A DNA stretch of 64,000 nt from Caldimonas brevitalea (GCF_001017435.1 NZ_CP011371.1:6386001-6450000); one strand, 5' to 3'; shown: positions 17,130 to 25,180, counted from the first letter of the stretch. Numbers and translations are program-made. The notes: generated from the letters alone by a model not told the origin.

Positions 17130-18572
17130 ATGAAGCTCGGCTTGCGGCTGTTCCTCGGTTTTTTCCTGATCGCCGGCATCGCCGCGTTTTTCGTGCTGCG
17201 TGTCTTCGTCGCCGAGGTCAAGCCGAGCGTGCGCGAGGTGATGGAAGACATCATGGTCGACACGGCCAACCTGCTGGCCGAGCAGGTGGCCGACGAGATG
17301 GCCGCGCTGCCGCCCGGTGCCACCCTCGCCTCCAGCCGCTTCGCCGAGCGGGTGCGCGCCTACGCCAGCCGTCCGATCGACGCCAAGATCTGGGGCCTGA
17401 GCAAGCAGACGCTCGACTTCGGGGTCTATGTGACCGACGCGAGCGGCACCGTGTTGTTCGATTCGCGGCCGGGCATGCCGCTCGGCCGGGACTACTCGCT
17501 CTGGAACGACGTTGCGCGCACCTTGCGAGGCGAGTACGGCGCACGCGCCACCCGCGAGGTCTATCTCGACGACCTGACCTCGGTGATGTACGTCGGCGCA
17601 CCCGTGAAACACCAGGGACGCATCATCGGCGTGCTGACGGTGGCCAAGCCGCTCTCCACCGTGCAGAAGTTCGTCGCACGCGCCGAACGCAAGATCCTCG
17701 TCAGCGGTTTGTGGCTGCTGGCCCTGTCGCTCGCTGTCGGCGTCGCCGTCACCGGGTGGCTGGTGTGGTCGGTGCGCCGGCTGCGCCACTATGCGCAGCA
17801 TGTGCAGGCGGGCCGGGCGCCCAAGGTGCCGCAGCTGTCCGGCGAGCTGGGCGACCTGGCGGTCGCGGTCGACGCGATGCGCGAACGGCTCGAAGACCGC
17901 GAACATCTCGAGCACGTGGTGCGGGCGCTGACGCACGAGTTGAAAAGCCCGCTGGCCGCCATCCACGGCGCTGCCGAGCTGCTGCAGGACGAATTGCCGG
18001 CGCCCGACCGCCACCAGTTCGCGCTGCAGATCACCGAACAGAGCGAGCGTTTGCGCCTGCTGGTCGATCGCATGCTGGAGCTGTCGAAGCTCGAGGGTCG
18101 GCGCGCGCTGGACCAGGCCACCAGCGTGTCGCTGCGCACGCTGGTCGAACGGGTGCTGGCCGATGAATCGCCCCAGCTGGCACGCCACGGGGTGACCCCT
18201 CGCTGGCTGTCGAGCGACGACCTGACGGTGCACGGCGATGCCGAACTGCTGCACCTGGCCTTGAGCAACATCGTCCAGAACGCCATCGACTTCGCACCGC
18301 CGGGCTCGACGCTCGACCTGTCGCTGCGCCGCGAAGGCGGCCATGCCGTGGTCGAGATCCGCGACCACGGGCCCGGCGTCGCCGACTATGCGCTACCCCA
18401 TCTCGGCGAGCGCTTCTACTCCACCGTCAAACACGACGGCAAGAAGGGCAGCGGGCTGGGCCTGGCGATCGTGCGCCAGGTGGCCGAGCTGCACACCGGC
18501 GGGCTGGAACTGCTGGCGGCCGACCCCGGCCTGCGGGTGCGCATGCGCCTGCCGCTCCGCTCATACCGTTGA
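17130..18572 (+). CDS. creC: Sensor histidine kinase, CreC type
   Basis: A 480-residue inner-membrane kinase (E. coli CreC is 474). An N-terminal transmembrane segment (LGLRLFLGFFLIAGIAAFFV) and a second at about residues 190-212 flank a periplasmic CreC-type sensor domain of about 160 residues (AKIWGLSKQTLDFGVYVTD). A HAMP-like segment is followed by the HisKA site His269 in RALTHELKSPLAAIHG and an ATPase domain with N box SNIVQNAIDFAP, DHGPGV and GSGLGLAIVRQV. It is co-directional with creB. The signal sensed by CreC is still poorly defined in the family; growth in minimal media and carbon metabolism are implicated. Confidence 0.9.
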   Translation: MKLGLRLFLGFFLIAGIAAFFVLRVFVAEVKPSVREVMEDIMVDTANLLAEQVADEMAALPPGATLASSRFAERVRAYASRPIDAKIWGLSKQTLDFGVYVTDASGTVLFDSRPGMPLGRDYSLWNDVARTLRGEYGARATREVYLDDLTSVMYVGAPVKHQGRIIGVLTVAKPLSTVQKFVARAERKILVSGLWLLALSLAVGVAVTGWLVWSVRRLRHYAQHVQAGRAPKVPQLSGELGDLAVAVDAMRERLEDREHLEHVVRALTHELKSPLAAIHGAAELLQDELPAPDRHQFALQITEQSERLRLLVDRMLELSKLEGRRALDQATSVSLRTLVERVLADESPQLARHGVTPRWLSSDDLTVHGDAELLHLALSNIVQNAIDFAPPGSTLDLSLRREGGHAVVEIRDHGPGVADYALPHLGERFYSTVKHDGKKGSGLGLAIVRQVAELHTGGLELLAADPGLRVRMRLPLRSYR

Positions 18573-18807
18573 GCGCGCCACCCGTCGGACGGAGCGAGCG
18601 CTTACGTAACTCGACGTTCATCGGCCCAAGGCGGGGTTCTCGCCTTCCGCCCAGTCAGGTCCTTTCACACAGGGCGCAACACCTTCAAGCGCCGCGTTAC
18701 ACAACGACATCGTGTGTACAGCCCGCGTGGGACAGTGGCGGCGCCACCCGTCCTGTCGGCATGAAGAGGCTGCTTTCCTTGTGCCTGAACACCGGAGCCT
18801 GTTGAAT

Positions 18808-20400
18808 ATGAACTTGTTCGATATCTTTCGCGCCAGCCCGTCAGGGCCCCGCGATACACATGCACGCCGTGCCTGGCTCGCGGCCCTGCTGGTGTCGAGT
18901 CTCGGCGGCCTGCTACCCGCATCGCAGGCCAGCGCCGCGGCCGAGCCCCCTGCCTCGCCGACCCCGCAGGCGCGCCCGCTGCGCCCCTTCGTCCAGCTGC
19001 AGCTGCCCCAGCACCAGGTGCAGGGCCAGCGCGCCGTGCAACAGCTGGGGCCGCGACTGCACGAGATCGCCAGCCGGTACGGCCGCACGCCCGAACAGCT
19101 GCGCGAGTTGCTCACCACCGACCGCGCCGCCTGGCTGGACCGGCGCGGCCGCCTGTTTTTCGTCGAAGAGCCGAGCCCGCTGCCGACGTCGGCCGGCCTG
19201 CGGTCCGACCCGCTCGGCGCCGCCCGCCCCAGCCTCGCGCCGCTCGACCAGACCTTCGCGCTGCACAGCCGGCCCGGTGCGCGCCGCACCCTCTACCTCA
19301 ACTTCCGCGGCGCCGATCTGAGCCAGAGCGTCTGGGGCGAGAACCGCGCCGGCCTCTATGCCGAGCCGTTCAGCGTCGACAGCGACCCGAACAGCTTCAG
19401 CACGCTGGAGCTGGAGCGCATCCAGTACGTGTGGCAACGCGTGGCAGAGGCGTACGCCGCCTTCGAGATCGACGTCACGACACAAGACCCCGGCCAGGAT
19501 GCCTTGCGCCGCAACGATGCGAATGACGAGCGCTACGGCACCACCGCCGTCATCACGCGCGACACCTTCCTCAACTGCGGATGTGGTGGCATCGCCTACG
19601 TCGGTGTGTTCGACGCCGGCGACGACCACCTCAAGCCGGCGCTGGTGTTCTACAACGCGCTCGGTGGCGGCGACGAGAAGTCGGTAGCCGACGCGGCCGT
19701 GCACGAGGTGGGCCACAACCTCGGCCTGAGCCACGACGGCACCGCGACCCAGGGCTATTACCTCGGGCATGGCGAGGGCGCCACCGGCTGGGCGCCAGTG
19801 ATGGGTGCCGGCTACTACAAACCGCTGGTGCAATGGAGCCGGGGCGAGTATGCGGGCGCCAACAACACCGAGGACGACTACGCGGTGATGGCGAACAACG
19901 GCTTGCCGCTGATGCGTGACGACCACGGCGCATCGCTGAACGACGCCACCCCCTTGCAGCCCGGCACGCAGGGCTACTCCGCCCGCGGTGTGGTCGAACA
20001 CCCGGGCGATCGCGACGTGTTTCGCATCGTCGCGACGGCCGGCGCCTTCAGCTTCACGGTGCAACCAGCCGCACGCGGCGCCATGCTCGACGTGATGGCC
20101 TCGCTACACGATGCCAACGGCCAGCCCATCGCCTGGCACGACGCCCCCGGCAGCCTGGCCACGACCGTGTCAGCCACCCTGCCCTACAGCGGCACCTACT
20201 ACCTGGTGGTGGACGGCAGCGGCCAGGGCGACCCGCGGGGCACAGGCTACAGCGACTATGGCTCGATCGGGCAGTACACGCTGAGCGCCGGCACACCGTC
20301 GGCCCAGACCTTGAGATCGGTGGCGCTGCCCGCGGCTACGGCACCAGCCACCAGCGGTCCTGTCCGCACCATGACGCGCCCTGCCTCCGCATCGCGCTGA
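18808..20400 (+). CDS. Secreted metzincin-type zinc metalloprotease with C-terminal PPC-like domain
   Basis: A 530-residue exported protein from ATG 18808 (MNLFDIFRASPSG). A long signal peptide (RRAWLAALLVSSLGGLLPASQASA) ends near residue 45. A propeptide-like region of about 90 residues precedes the catalytic domain. The zinc site HEVGHNLGLSH at residues 299-309 is a perfect HExxHxxGxxH metzincin motif, followed by MGAGYYKPLVQWS and by AVMANNG, which may hold the Met-turn. Two adjacent Cys occur in NCGCGG. Residues of about 380-500 resemble a bacterial pre-peptidase C-terminal domain (GDRDVFRIVATAGAFSFTV, SGTYYLVVDGSGQG). It lies between creC and creD, with its own terminator 24 bases after the stop. 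Whether CreB controls it is unknown; no box was found in its 235-base upstream gap. Confidence 0.87.
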   Translation: MNLFDIFRASPSGPRDTHARRAWLAALLVSSLGGLLPASQASAAAEPPASPTPQARPLRPFVQLQLPQHQVQGQRAVQQLGPRLHEIASRYGRTPEQLRELLTTDRAAWLDRRGRLFFVEEPSPLPTSAGLRSDPLGAARPSLAPLDQTFALHSRPGARRTLYLNFRGADLSQSVWGENRAGLYAEPFSVDSDPNSFSTLELERIQYVWQRVAEAYAAFEIDVTTQDPGQDALRRNDANDERYGTTAVITRDTFLNCGCGGIAYVGVFDAGDDHLKPALVFYNALGGGDEKSVADAAVHEVGHNLGLSHDGTATQGYYLGHGEGATGWAPVMGAGYYKPLVQWSRGEYAGANNTEDDYAVMANNGLPLMRDDHGASLNDATPLQPGTQGYSARGVVEHPGDRDVFRIVATAGAFSFTVQPAARGAMLDVMASLHDANGQPIAWHDAPGSLATTVSATLPYSGTYYLVVDGSGQGDPRGTGYSDYGSIGQYTLSAGTPSAQTLRSVALPAATAPATSGPVRTMTRPASASR

Positions 20401-20447
20401 TCCCCGGGGGGGGACTTTCCAACAGCGCCTTCGGGCGCTTTTTTTGT
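20399..20447 (+). repeat. Terminator cassette, copy 1 of a duplicated ~50-bp unit
   Basis: Begins with GATCCCCGGGGGGGGA (20399-20414, overlapping the protease stop codon), then a short spacer and an AGCGCC/GGCGCT hairpin with a T-run and GGCC. A second copy with identical first 16 bases lies 309 bases downstream at 20708. Confidence 0.75.
20424..20445 (+). terminator. Rho-independent terminator of the metalloprotease gene
   Basis: AGCGCC-TTCG-GGCGCT, a perfect 6-bp stem with a stable TTCG tetraloop, followed directly by six T residues. Confidence 0.85.
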
Positions 20448-20533
20448 GGCCGCTGCAACCTCAGCCGGTGCGACGCGAACCCGGACGGGCAGCCGGGCGG
20501 GTGCGCGCGCCGCCACTCGACATCACACCCAAC

Positions 20534-20561
20534 TTCACACCCAACTTCACACTCGCTTCAC
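20534..20561 (+). promoter_or_regulatory. CreB-box (cre-tag) array
   Basis: Three TTCAC half-sites start at 20534, 20546 and 20557. The last two form TTCAC-ACTCGC-TTCAC, an exact match to the CreB consensus TTCAC-N6-TTCAC described for E. coli and Aeromonas. The first is one base out of phase (N7). A degenerate ATCAC precedes, and further TTCAC/TTCAT units follow at 20590, 20607 and 20616. Confidence 0.72.
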
Positions 20562-20707
20562 ACACTTCATCCTCACCTCACCTCCGCGCTTCACACTGCA
20601 GGCTGCTTCATGTTCTTCACATGGCCCAGAGGGGCACGGTCGCGAGAGCAGCGCGGTCGTGCCACAGAGAGTCACCTAGCGGTGAGCCTGCACACCAGAG
20701 GCTCGCC

Positions 20708-20760
20708 GATCCCCGGGGGGGGATTGCTTGAAAAGCGCCTGAGGGCGCTTTTTTTTTGGC
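20708..20760 (+). repeat. Terminator cassette, copy 2 of the duplicated ~50-bp unit
   Basis: Repeats GATCCCCGGGGGGGGA exactly (20708-20723), then the same AGCGCC/GGCGCT hairpin 26 bases from its start (25 in copy 1), a longer T-run and GGCC. The spacer between them has diverged in sequence. Confidence 0.75.
20734..20758 (+). terminator. Second rho-independent terminator, upstream of creD
   Basis: AGCGCC-TGAG-GGCGCT followed by nine T residues. It has no gene immediately upstream, the nearest being the metalloprotease, which already has a terminator 290 bases earlier. Confidence 0.85.
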
Positions 20761-20793
20761 CCACGGCCGCCCTGCCGGCACGCTGCGGCCGAC

Positions 20794-20809
20794 TTCACGG
20801 CCGCTTCAT
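20794..20809 (+). promoter_or_regulatory. CreB box upstream of creD
   Basis: TTCAC-GGCCGC-TTCAT matches the CreB consensus TTCAC-N6-TTCAC with one mismatch in the final base; another TTCAT follows at 20814. It lies 71 bases before the creD ATG, the position expected for CreB activation of creD, the most strongly controlled CreBC target in E. coli. Confidence 0.68.
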
Positions 20810-20879
20810 CCACTTCATCCAGGCCTCACGGCCGACACTGAGACTGCGCCCGTTTTCATCTTCATCACCTGCCTTGCAC

Positions 20880-22304
20880 ATGAAAAACGGGTTCGTCACC
20901 AAGTCACTCTTCATCCTCGCCATCGCGCTGGCGCTCATGATCGCGCTATGGCGCGTCGAAGACATCGTCGATGAGCGCCACCTGCGCCAACAGGAGGCTC
21001 AGCAGAACGTCGAGAACAGCCAGGCCGGCGCCCAGGCCTGGGTCGGTCCGGTGCTGCACAGCAGTTGCACCGAAGAGTGGCAGGCGGTGCCGGCCGAGGG
21101 CCAGGACAAGGCCCCGCAGTTGCAGCGCCGCGAGTTCATGCTGACCGCCGTGCCGACGCAACTCGACGTCGAGGCCAGCGTGGCGATCGAGCCGCGCCAG
21201 CGCGGCCTGTTCAAGGTCAACACCTATGTCACCAAGGCCCGGCTGCAGGCACGCTGGCCGCATCTCGGCGCGCTGCTGCCCAAGGCGAAGCGCACCGATT
21301 CGCACGTGGAGTGCAGCGCGCCGAAGCTGATGGTGTCGCTCGGTGACGCGCGCGGCATCCGCGTGGCACAGGTGCAGGTCCAGGGAGGTGCACTGGCGGT
21401 GTTGAGTGGCACGGGCCACCCCGCTCACCGGCGCGGCTTCCACAGCGTGCTGCCCGAAGCGCTGCGCAACGACCGCGACGCCGTGCAGGCCGAGGTGCAG
21501 CTCGAGCTGCTCGGCACCGGCTCACTCGCGCTCGCGCCGGTGGCCGAAACCACTCAGGTGCACCTGACGTCCAACTGGCCCCATCCGTCGTTCGGCGGGC
21601 GATTCCTGCCGGCGTCGCGCGAGGTCAAGCACGACGGCTTCGAAGCCAGCTGGCGCGTGTCGTCGCTCGCCACCAGCGCCGCTGCCGATTTCGCACGGGG
21701 TGCGACCCTGTGCAGCCTGCGCGGCGAGGCCGATCTGTCATCCCAGGAGGTGTCGGGCGGGACGGCGGCACCTCAGCCGGCCAGCTGCATCGAAACCTTC
21801 GGCGTGTCCTTTATCGACCCCGTCAACCCCTATGTGCTGAGCGACCGTGCCACCAAGTACGGCATGTTGTTCGTCGGCCTGACCTTCGTCGCCGTGGGCA
21901 TCGTCGAGGTGTTGCGCCGGCGCCGTGTGCACCCGGTGCAGTACCTGCTGGTGGGCAGCGCGCTGGTGATCTTCTTCCTGCTGCTGGTGAGTCTGTCCGA
22001 GCACCTCGCCTTCGGCCTGGCCTATGGCCTCGCCAGCTTCGGCTGCATCACGCTGCTGACGTACTACGCAAGGCACATGTTGGGCAGCTGGGGCGCCGGC
22101 CTGGCCTTCGGCGTCGGGGCGTGCGCCTTGTACGGCGCGCTCTACACGCTGCTGCAGATGGAGCAGACCGCCCTCGTGATGGGCTCGCTGCTGCTGTTCG
22201 TGGTGCTGGCCCTGGTGATGGTGGCGACCCGCAAGCTCGACTGGTATGCCCTGCCGTCGACGCTCGGCACGCTGCAGGCGGACGACGACACGGGTCGACG
22301 GTGA
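20880..22304 (+). CDS. creD: CreD-family inner membrane protein
   Basis: A 474-residue protein (E. coli CreD is about 450) starting with a single membrane helix (SLFILAIALALMIALWRVEDI) and a large periplasmic domain, then about five helices at the C-terminus from about residue 325. The family motif near the junction, CIETFGVSFIDPVNPYVLSDRATKYGMLFVGLTF, splits into readable parts FGVSFIDPVNPY and RATKYGMLFVGLTF. SLSEHLAFGLAYGLAS is also conserved. The residue Asp in IDPVNPY is part of the family core. It follows the CreB box and is 128 bases before the next gene. CreD function is not settled; its levels affect envelope properties and colicin or beta-lactam responses in other species. Confidence 0.93.
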   Translation: MKNGFVTKSLFILAIALALMIALWRVEDIVDERHLRQQEAQQNVENSQAGAQAWVGPVLHSSCTEEWQAVPAEGQDKAPQLQRREFMLTAVPTQLDVEASVAIEPRQRGLFKVNTYVTKARLQARWPHLGALLPKAKRTDSHVECSAPKLMVSLGDARGIRVAQVQVQGGALAVLSGTGHPAHRRGFHSVLPEALRNDRDAVQAEVQLELLGTGSLALAPVAETTQVHLTSNWPHPSFGGRFLPASREVKHDGFEASWRVSSLATSAAADFARGATLCSLRGEADLSSQEVSGGTAAPQPASCIETFGVSFIDPVNPYVLSDRATKYGMLFVGLTFVAVGIVEVLRRRRVHPVQYLLVGSALVIFFLLLVSLSEHLAFGLAYGLASFGCITLLTYYARHMLGSWGAGLAFGVGACALYGALYTLLQMEQTALVMGSLLLFVVLALVMVATRKLDWYALPSTLGTLQADDDTGRR

Positions 22305-22432
22305 ACACACCGGCGCCTGCCGGCATGCGCGTTGCCTCTTGGACCTGAAGGGCTTGCGCGCGGCACGGCAGGCCTCGCGGCGGCGAGGCCCGGGGCTGGT
22401 CTGCGGCACAACCCACAGGAGGAGAAGCTTCG

Positions 22433-23014
22433 GTGACCCGCGACGCGCTGCTGTCGATGCTGATGTATTTCGTGATCCCGATCTGGTTCATCGCCGGCAT
22501 TGCCGACTGGCTGTGCCACCGCGCGACCCGCATCGAGCACACCAGTGGGCCCAAGGAGTCGCTGATCCATTTGCTGATGTTTGCGCAGGTCGGGCTGCCG
22601 CTGGCAGCGGCGCTGATGTTCGAGATCAACGCCCTGCTCATCGCGTTGTTCATCGTGATGTTCTTGCTGCACCAGGCCACGGCGTTGTGGGACGTCAGCT
22701 ACTCCGTGAAGCTGCGCCCGATACCCCCCATCGAGCAGCACGTGCACAGCTTCCTCGAGATGTTGCCGCTGATGGCGATGCTGATGGTGTTCGCGATGCA
22801 CTGGGGCCAGTTCCTGGCCCTGTTCGGCCAGGGTGACGAAGCGCCCCGCTTCGTGCTGGAGCTGAAGGACGATCCGCTGCCGCTGCACTACGTGGTCGGC
22901 GTGCTGGTGGCAGCGGCCTTGATCGAGTTCGCACCTTTCGTCGAGGAACTGATCCGGGGTCTGCGGGCGCGCGCCCGCGTCGGCAACCGCCGCACCGACG
23001 CACCCCGCCCCTGA
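22433..23014 (+). CDS. Conserved multi-histidine membrane protein of unknown function
   Basis: A 193-residue integral membrane protein starting at GTG 22433, eight bases after AGGAGGAG. Four or five hydrophobic segments are visible. Charged and histidine residues are concentrated in three conserved-looking motifs: IADWLCHRATRIEHTSG with KESLIH, LLHQATALWD, and IEQHVHSFLE. Such a pattern suggests a membrane-embedded metal site, as in di-iron hydroxylases or haem proteins, but I cannot assign the family. Relatives are sometimes labelled diguanylate cyclase in databases, for which nothing here gives support (no GGDEF). It may be cotranscribed with creD. Confidence 0.75.
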   Translation: MTRDALLSMLMYFVIPIWFIAGIADWLCHRATRIEHTSGPKESLIHLLMFAQVGLPLAAALMFEINALLIALFIVMFLLHQATALWDVSYSVKLRPIPPIEQHVHSFLEMLPLMAMLMVFAMHWGQFLALFGQGDEAPRFVLELKDDPLPLHYVVGVLVAAALIEFAPFVEELIRGLRARARVGNRRTDAPRP

Positions 23015-23018
23015 ACGT

Positions 23019-23915
23019 TCAGGCCACCGACGACGGGGCCATACACGCCAGCAGGTGCGCGATGAAGCTGCGCAACTTGGGCAGGGCCTGCCGATCGGGC
23101 AGATAGACGAGGTGCACCGGCCGCGGTGCCGGCAGGAAGTCGTCCAGCACCGGCACCAGTCGCCCCGCCGCCAGGTCGTCGGCCACCAGCACCTCCGGTT
23201 GCATCAGCAGCCCGGCGCCTTGCAAGGCCGCGCGGCGCAGCGCCTCGCCATTGTTCGACGCGAACACCGCGTCCTGCGGCCAGTCGCCGCCCGGCTCACC
23301 GCCCATCAGCTGCCAGCTTGTGCGGCGTGTCCACACCAGGTGGCTGAGGCAACGGTGCCGGGGCAGATCGGCGGGTGACAGCGGCCGGCCATGGCGGCGC
23401 AAATACTCGGGCGCCGCGCACACCACCACGCGGTAAGGCGCCAGCGGCCTGGCCACCAAGTGCGCGTCGACGCGCTCGCCGATGCGCACCGCCAGGTCGT
23501 AGCCCTCCTCGACCAGATCGACCAGGCTGTCGCTGAGCACCAGTTCGACACGCACCTGCGGATGGCGCTGCAGGTAGTCGCCGACGTGCGCGGCCACCAC
23601 CGCCGCCCCCAGCGTGACCGGCGCGCTGACGCGCAGCAGCCCGCTCGGCTCGGACCGCAGCCCCTCGATCGAGGCCTCGGCCCAGCGCACCTGTTCCAGC
23701 ACCTTCTTGCAGTCTTCACAGTAGGCACGCCCGGCCTCGGTCAGGTGCTGGCGGCGGGTGGTGCGCTGGATCAAACGTGTGCCCAGATAGGTTTCCAGTT
23801 CCTGGACATGCTTGCCGACCATCACGGCCGACAGGTCGAGCCGCCGCGCCGCCGCGGCGAAGCTGCCCGCCTCGGCGACCGCGACGAAAACCTCCATGCT
23901 GCGCAGCTTGTCCAT
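23019..23915 (-). CDS. LysR-family transcriptional regulator
   Basis: A 298-residue CrgA/DsdC-type LysR protein. ATG 23915 (MDKLRSMEVFVAVAEAGSF) starts the winged helix-turn-helix (residues 1-60; AAAARRLDLSAVMVGKHVQE). The effector domain follows (VTLGAAVVAAHVGDYLQRHP). It is divergent from an SDR gene 105 bases away, the usual LysR layout, so it probably controls that gene. The intergenic region contains a tandem 9-base repeat that may be part of its binding site. It is convergent with the histidine-rich membrane protein gene, with only four bases between the stops. Confidence 0.92.
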   Translation of the reverse strand: MDKLRSMEVFVAVAEAGSFAAAARRLDLSAVMVGKHVQELETYLGTRLIQRTTRRQHLTEAGRAYCEDCKKVLEQVRWAEASIEGLRSEPSGLLRVSAPVTLGAAVVAAHVGDYLQRHPQVRVELVLSDSLVDLVEEGYDLAVRIGERVDAHLVARPLAPYRVVVCAAPEYLRRHGRPLSPADLPRHRCLSHLVWTRRTSWQLMGGEPGGDWPQDAVFASNNGEALRRAALQGAGLLMQPEVLVADDLAAGRLVPVLDDFLPAPRPVHLVYLPDRQALPKLRSFIAHLLACMAPSSVA

Positions 23916-23947
23916 CGATTCAAAACCAACAGTTTCGGATGCGCGAA

Positions 23948-23966
23948 ATTTATCGCCATTTATCGC
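23948..23966. repeat. Tandem 9-bp repeat in the LysR/SDR divergent promoter region
   Basis: ATTTATCGC occurs at 23948-23956 and again at 23958-23966, inside an AT-rich patch unusual for this GC-rich window. It is probably promoter or regulator-binding DNA. Confidence 0.4.
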
Positions 23967-24019
23967 ATCGAGACGAAGCAAAACAATCGGGCTTCCTTCC
24001 ACCTCTCTCAGGAGTCCTG

Positions 24020-24622
24020 ATGAAAAAAATCCTCCTCATCGGTGCCACCGGCACCGTCGGCTCGGCGGTCGCGCAGCAACTCGGCGAGCGTCACCAGGTG
24101 ATCCGGGTCGGTCGCCGCGGCGGCGACCACCAGGTCGACATCACCGACGCCGGCAGTGTCGACCGCTTGTTCGCCGCCGTCGGCCGGGTCGACGCGATCG
24201 TCTCGACGACCGGCCAGCTGCACTTCGGACCGCTCGCCGACACCACCCCGGACCAGTTCGCCATCGGCCTGCACGACAAGCTGCTCGGGCAGGTGCGGTT
24301 GGCGCTGGTCGGGCAGCACCACCTGAACGACGGCGGCTCGATCACGCTGACCACTGGCATCGTGGCGCAGGAACCGATCGCGCAGGGGGCCAACGCGACC
24401 ACCGTCAATGCTGCGCTCGAAGGTTTTGTGCAGGCCGCCGCCATCGAGCTGCAGCGCGGGCTGCGCATCAACGCGGTCAGCCCCAGCGTGCTCACCGAGT
24501 CGTGGGCCGGCTACGGACCGTTCTTCCCGGGCTTCGAGCCGGTCCCGGCCGCGCGCGTCGCGCTGGCGTATCAGCGTGCGGTCGACGGCGCGCAGAACGG
24601 GCGTGTCTACCGCGTGTGGTGA
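24020..24622 (+). CDS. Short-chain dehydrogenase/reductase, compact form
   Basis: A 200-residue SDR-fold protein. The N-terminal nucleotide motif is KKILLIGATGTVGSAVAQQL. The usual active-site Tyr-x3-Lys is not present in canonical form: the corresponding region reads TTGIVAQEPIAQGANATTVNAALEG, which lacks the YxxxK pair. This is characteristic of the short SDR subgroup often annotated only as SDR family oxidoreductase. AGGAG lies five bases before ATG 24020. It is divergent from the LysR gene that likely regulates it. Reaction unknown; missing Tyr/Lys means classical oxidoreductase chemistry is doubtful. Confidence 0.87.
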   Translation: MKKILLIGATGTVGSAVAQQLGERHQVIRVGRRGGDHQVDITDAGSVDRLFAAVGRVDAIVSTTGQLHFGPLADTTPDQFAIGLHDKLLGQVRLALVGQHHLNDGGSITLTTGIVAQEPIAQGANATTVNAALEGFVQAAAIELQRGLRINAVSPSVLTESWAGYGPFFPGFEPVPAARVALAYQRAVDGAQNGRVYRVW

Positions 24623-24808
24623 GCCAGGCGGCCCCGGCTGGCAAGTTTTGCTCCCGGGCCGCAATAGTTGCCGGGCCAGAGGTGGCAGGTCCTGCCGCAC
24701 CTGACGGCAGCGGGGCCTTGGGGCCCGGCACGCTTTCCGCTACTGGCGATGGCCGGCTCGGCGCGGCACCTGGGGCCAGGTGCCGCCGGCTGCGACCAGG
24801 AGACCGCC

Positions 24809-25180
24809 ATGCCCAGCTCGATCCAACTGCTCTTGCCCGTGCTCGTGATGCTCGGCGGCCCTCGCGTTGGCGCTCAGGCGCCGGCCCCGGCGCCGCAGGC
24901 CCAGCAGCCCCAACAACAGGCCGTCTCGGACATCTTGCGCGCCCCCATCGAAGGCCGCGAGGTGCGGCTGCGGGGGCGGTTGATGCGCGGCGTCGGCGAG
25001 GGCAAGTATCTGTTTTCGGACGGCTCCGGGACCATCCGGCTCGACGCCTCCCAGATCCAGCTGCCCCACGACACCAAGCTGAGCGGCCAGACCACCGTCG
25101 AGGTGATCGGCGAGGTCGGCAGCGGCGTGTTCGACGCGCCTTCGGTGCAAGTGCACAGCGTCACGCTGATCTCGCCCTGA
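24809..25180 (+). CDS. Exported OB-fold (BOF/YgiW-YdeI-like) protein
   Basis: A 123-residue protein from ATG 24809, seven bases after AGGAG. A signal peptide (SIQLLLPVLVMLGGPRVGAQA) and a Pro/Gln-rich spacer precede a single bacterial OB-fold domain with EGREVRLRGRLMRGVGEGKY, LFSDGSGTIRLDASQIQ and TTVEVIGEVGS. This is the BOF family of periplasmic stress-related proteins (YgiW, YdeI). No regulator is adjacent. Ligand unknown. Confidence 0.82.
   Translation: MPSSIQLLLPVLVMLGGPRVGAQAPAPAPQAQQPQQQAVSDILRAPIEGREVRLRGRLMRGVGEGKYLFSDGSGTIRLDASQIQLPHDTKLSGQTTVEVIGEVGSGVFDAPSVQVHSVTLISP

Larger units (their letters stand above)
20562..20760 (+). ncRNA. Candidate CreB-regulated small transcript (hypothetical)
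   Basis: The stretch is bracketed by a CreB-box array upstream and an intrinsic terminator downstream, yet has no credible gene. The only reading frame from an ATG (20621, 36 codons) lacks a ribosome binding site and has no recognisable protein character. A short RNA ending at about 20757 is therefore conceivable. No promoter -10 was identified, so this is an inference from layout only. Confidence 0.22.

Noticed and set aside
20521..20620. Short repeats resembling a CRISPR array
   Set aside because: Units are only 5 bases at 11-17 base spacing, with no constant repeat or spacers and no cas genes; the CreB-box reading explains them.
20446..20679. ORFs translating the TTCAC repeat region
   Set aside because: The protein-level Thr/Gln/Leu/His repeats simply reflect DNA-level TTCAC boxes; no ribosome binding site.
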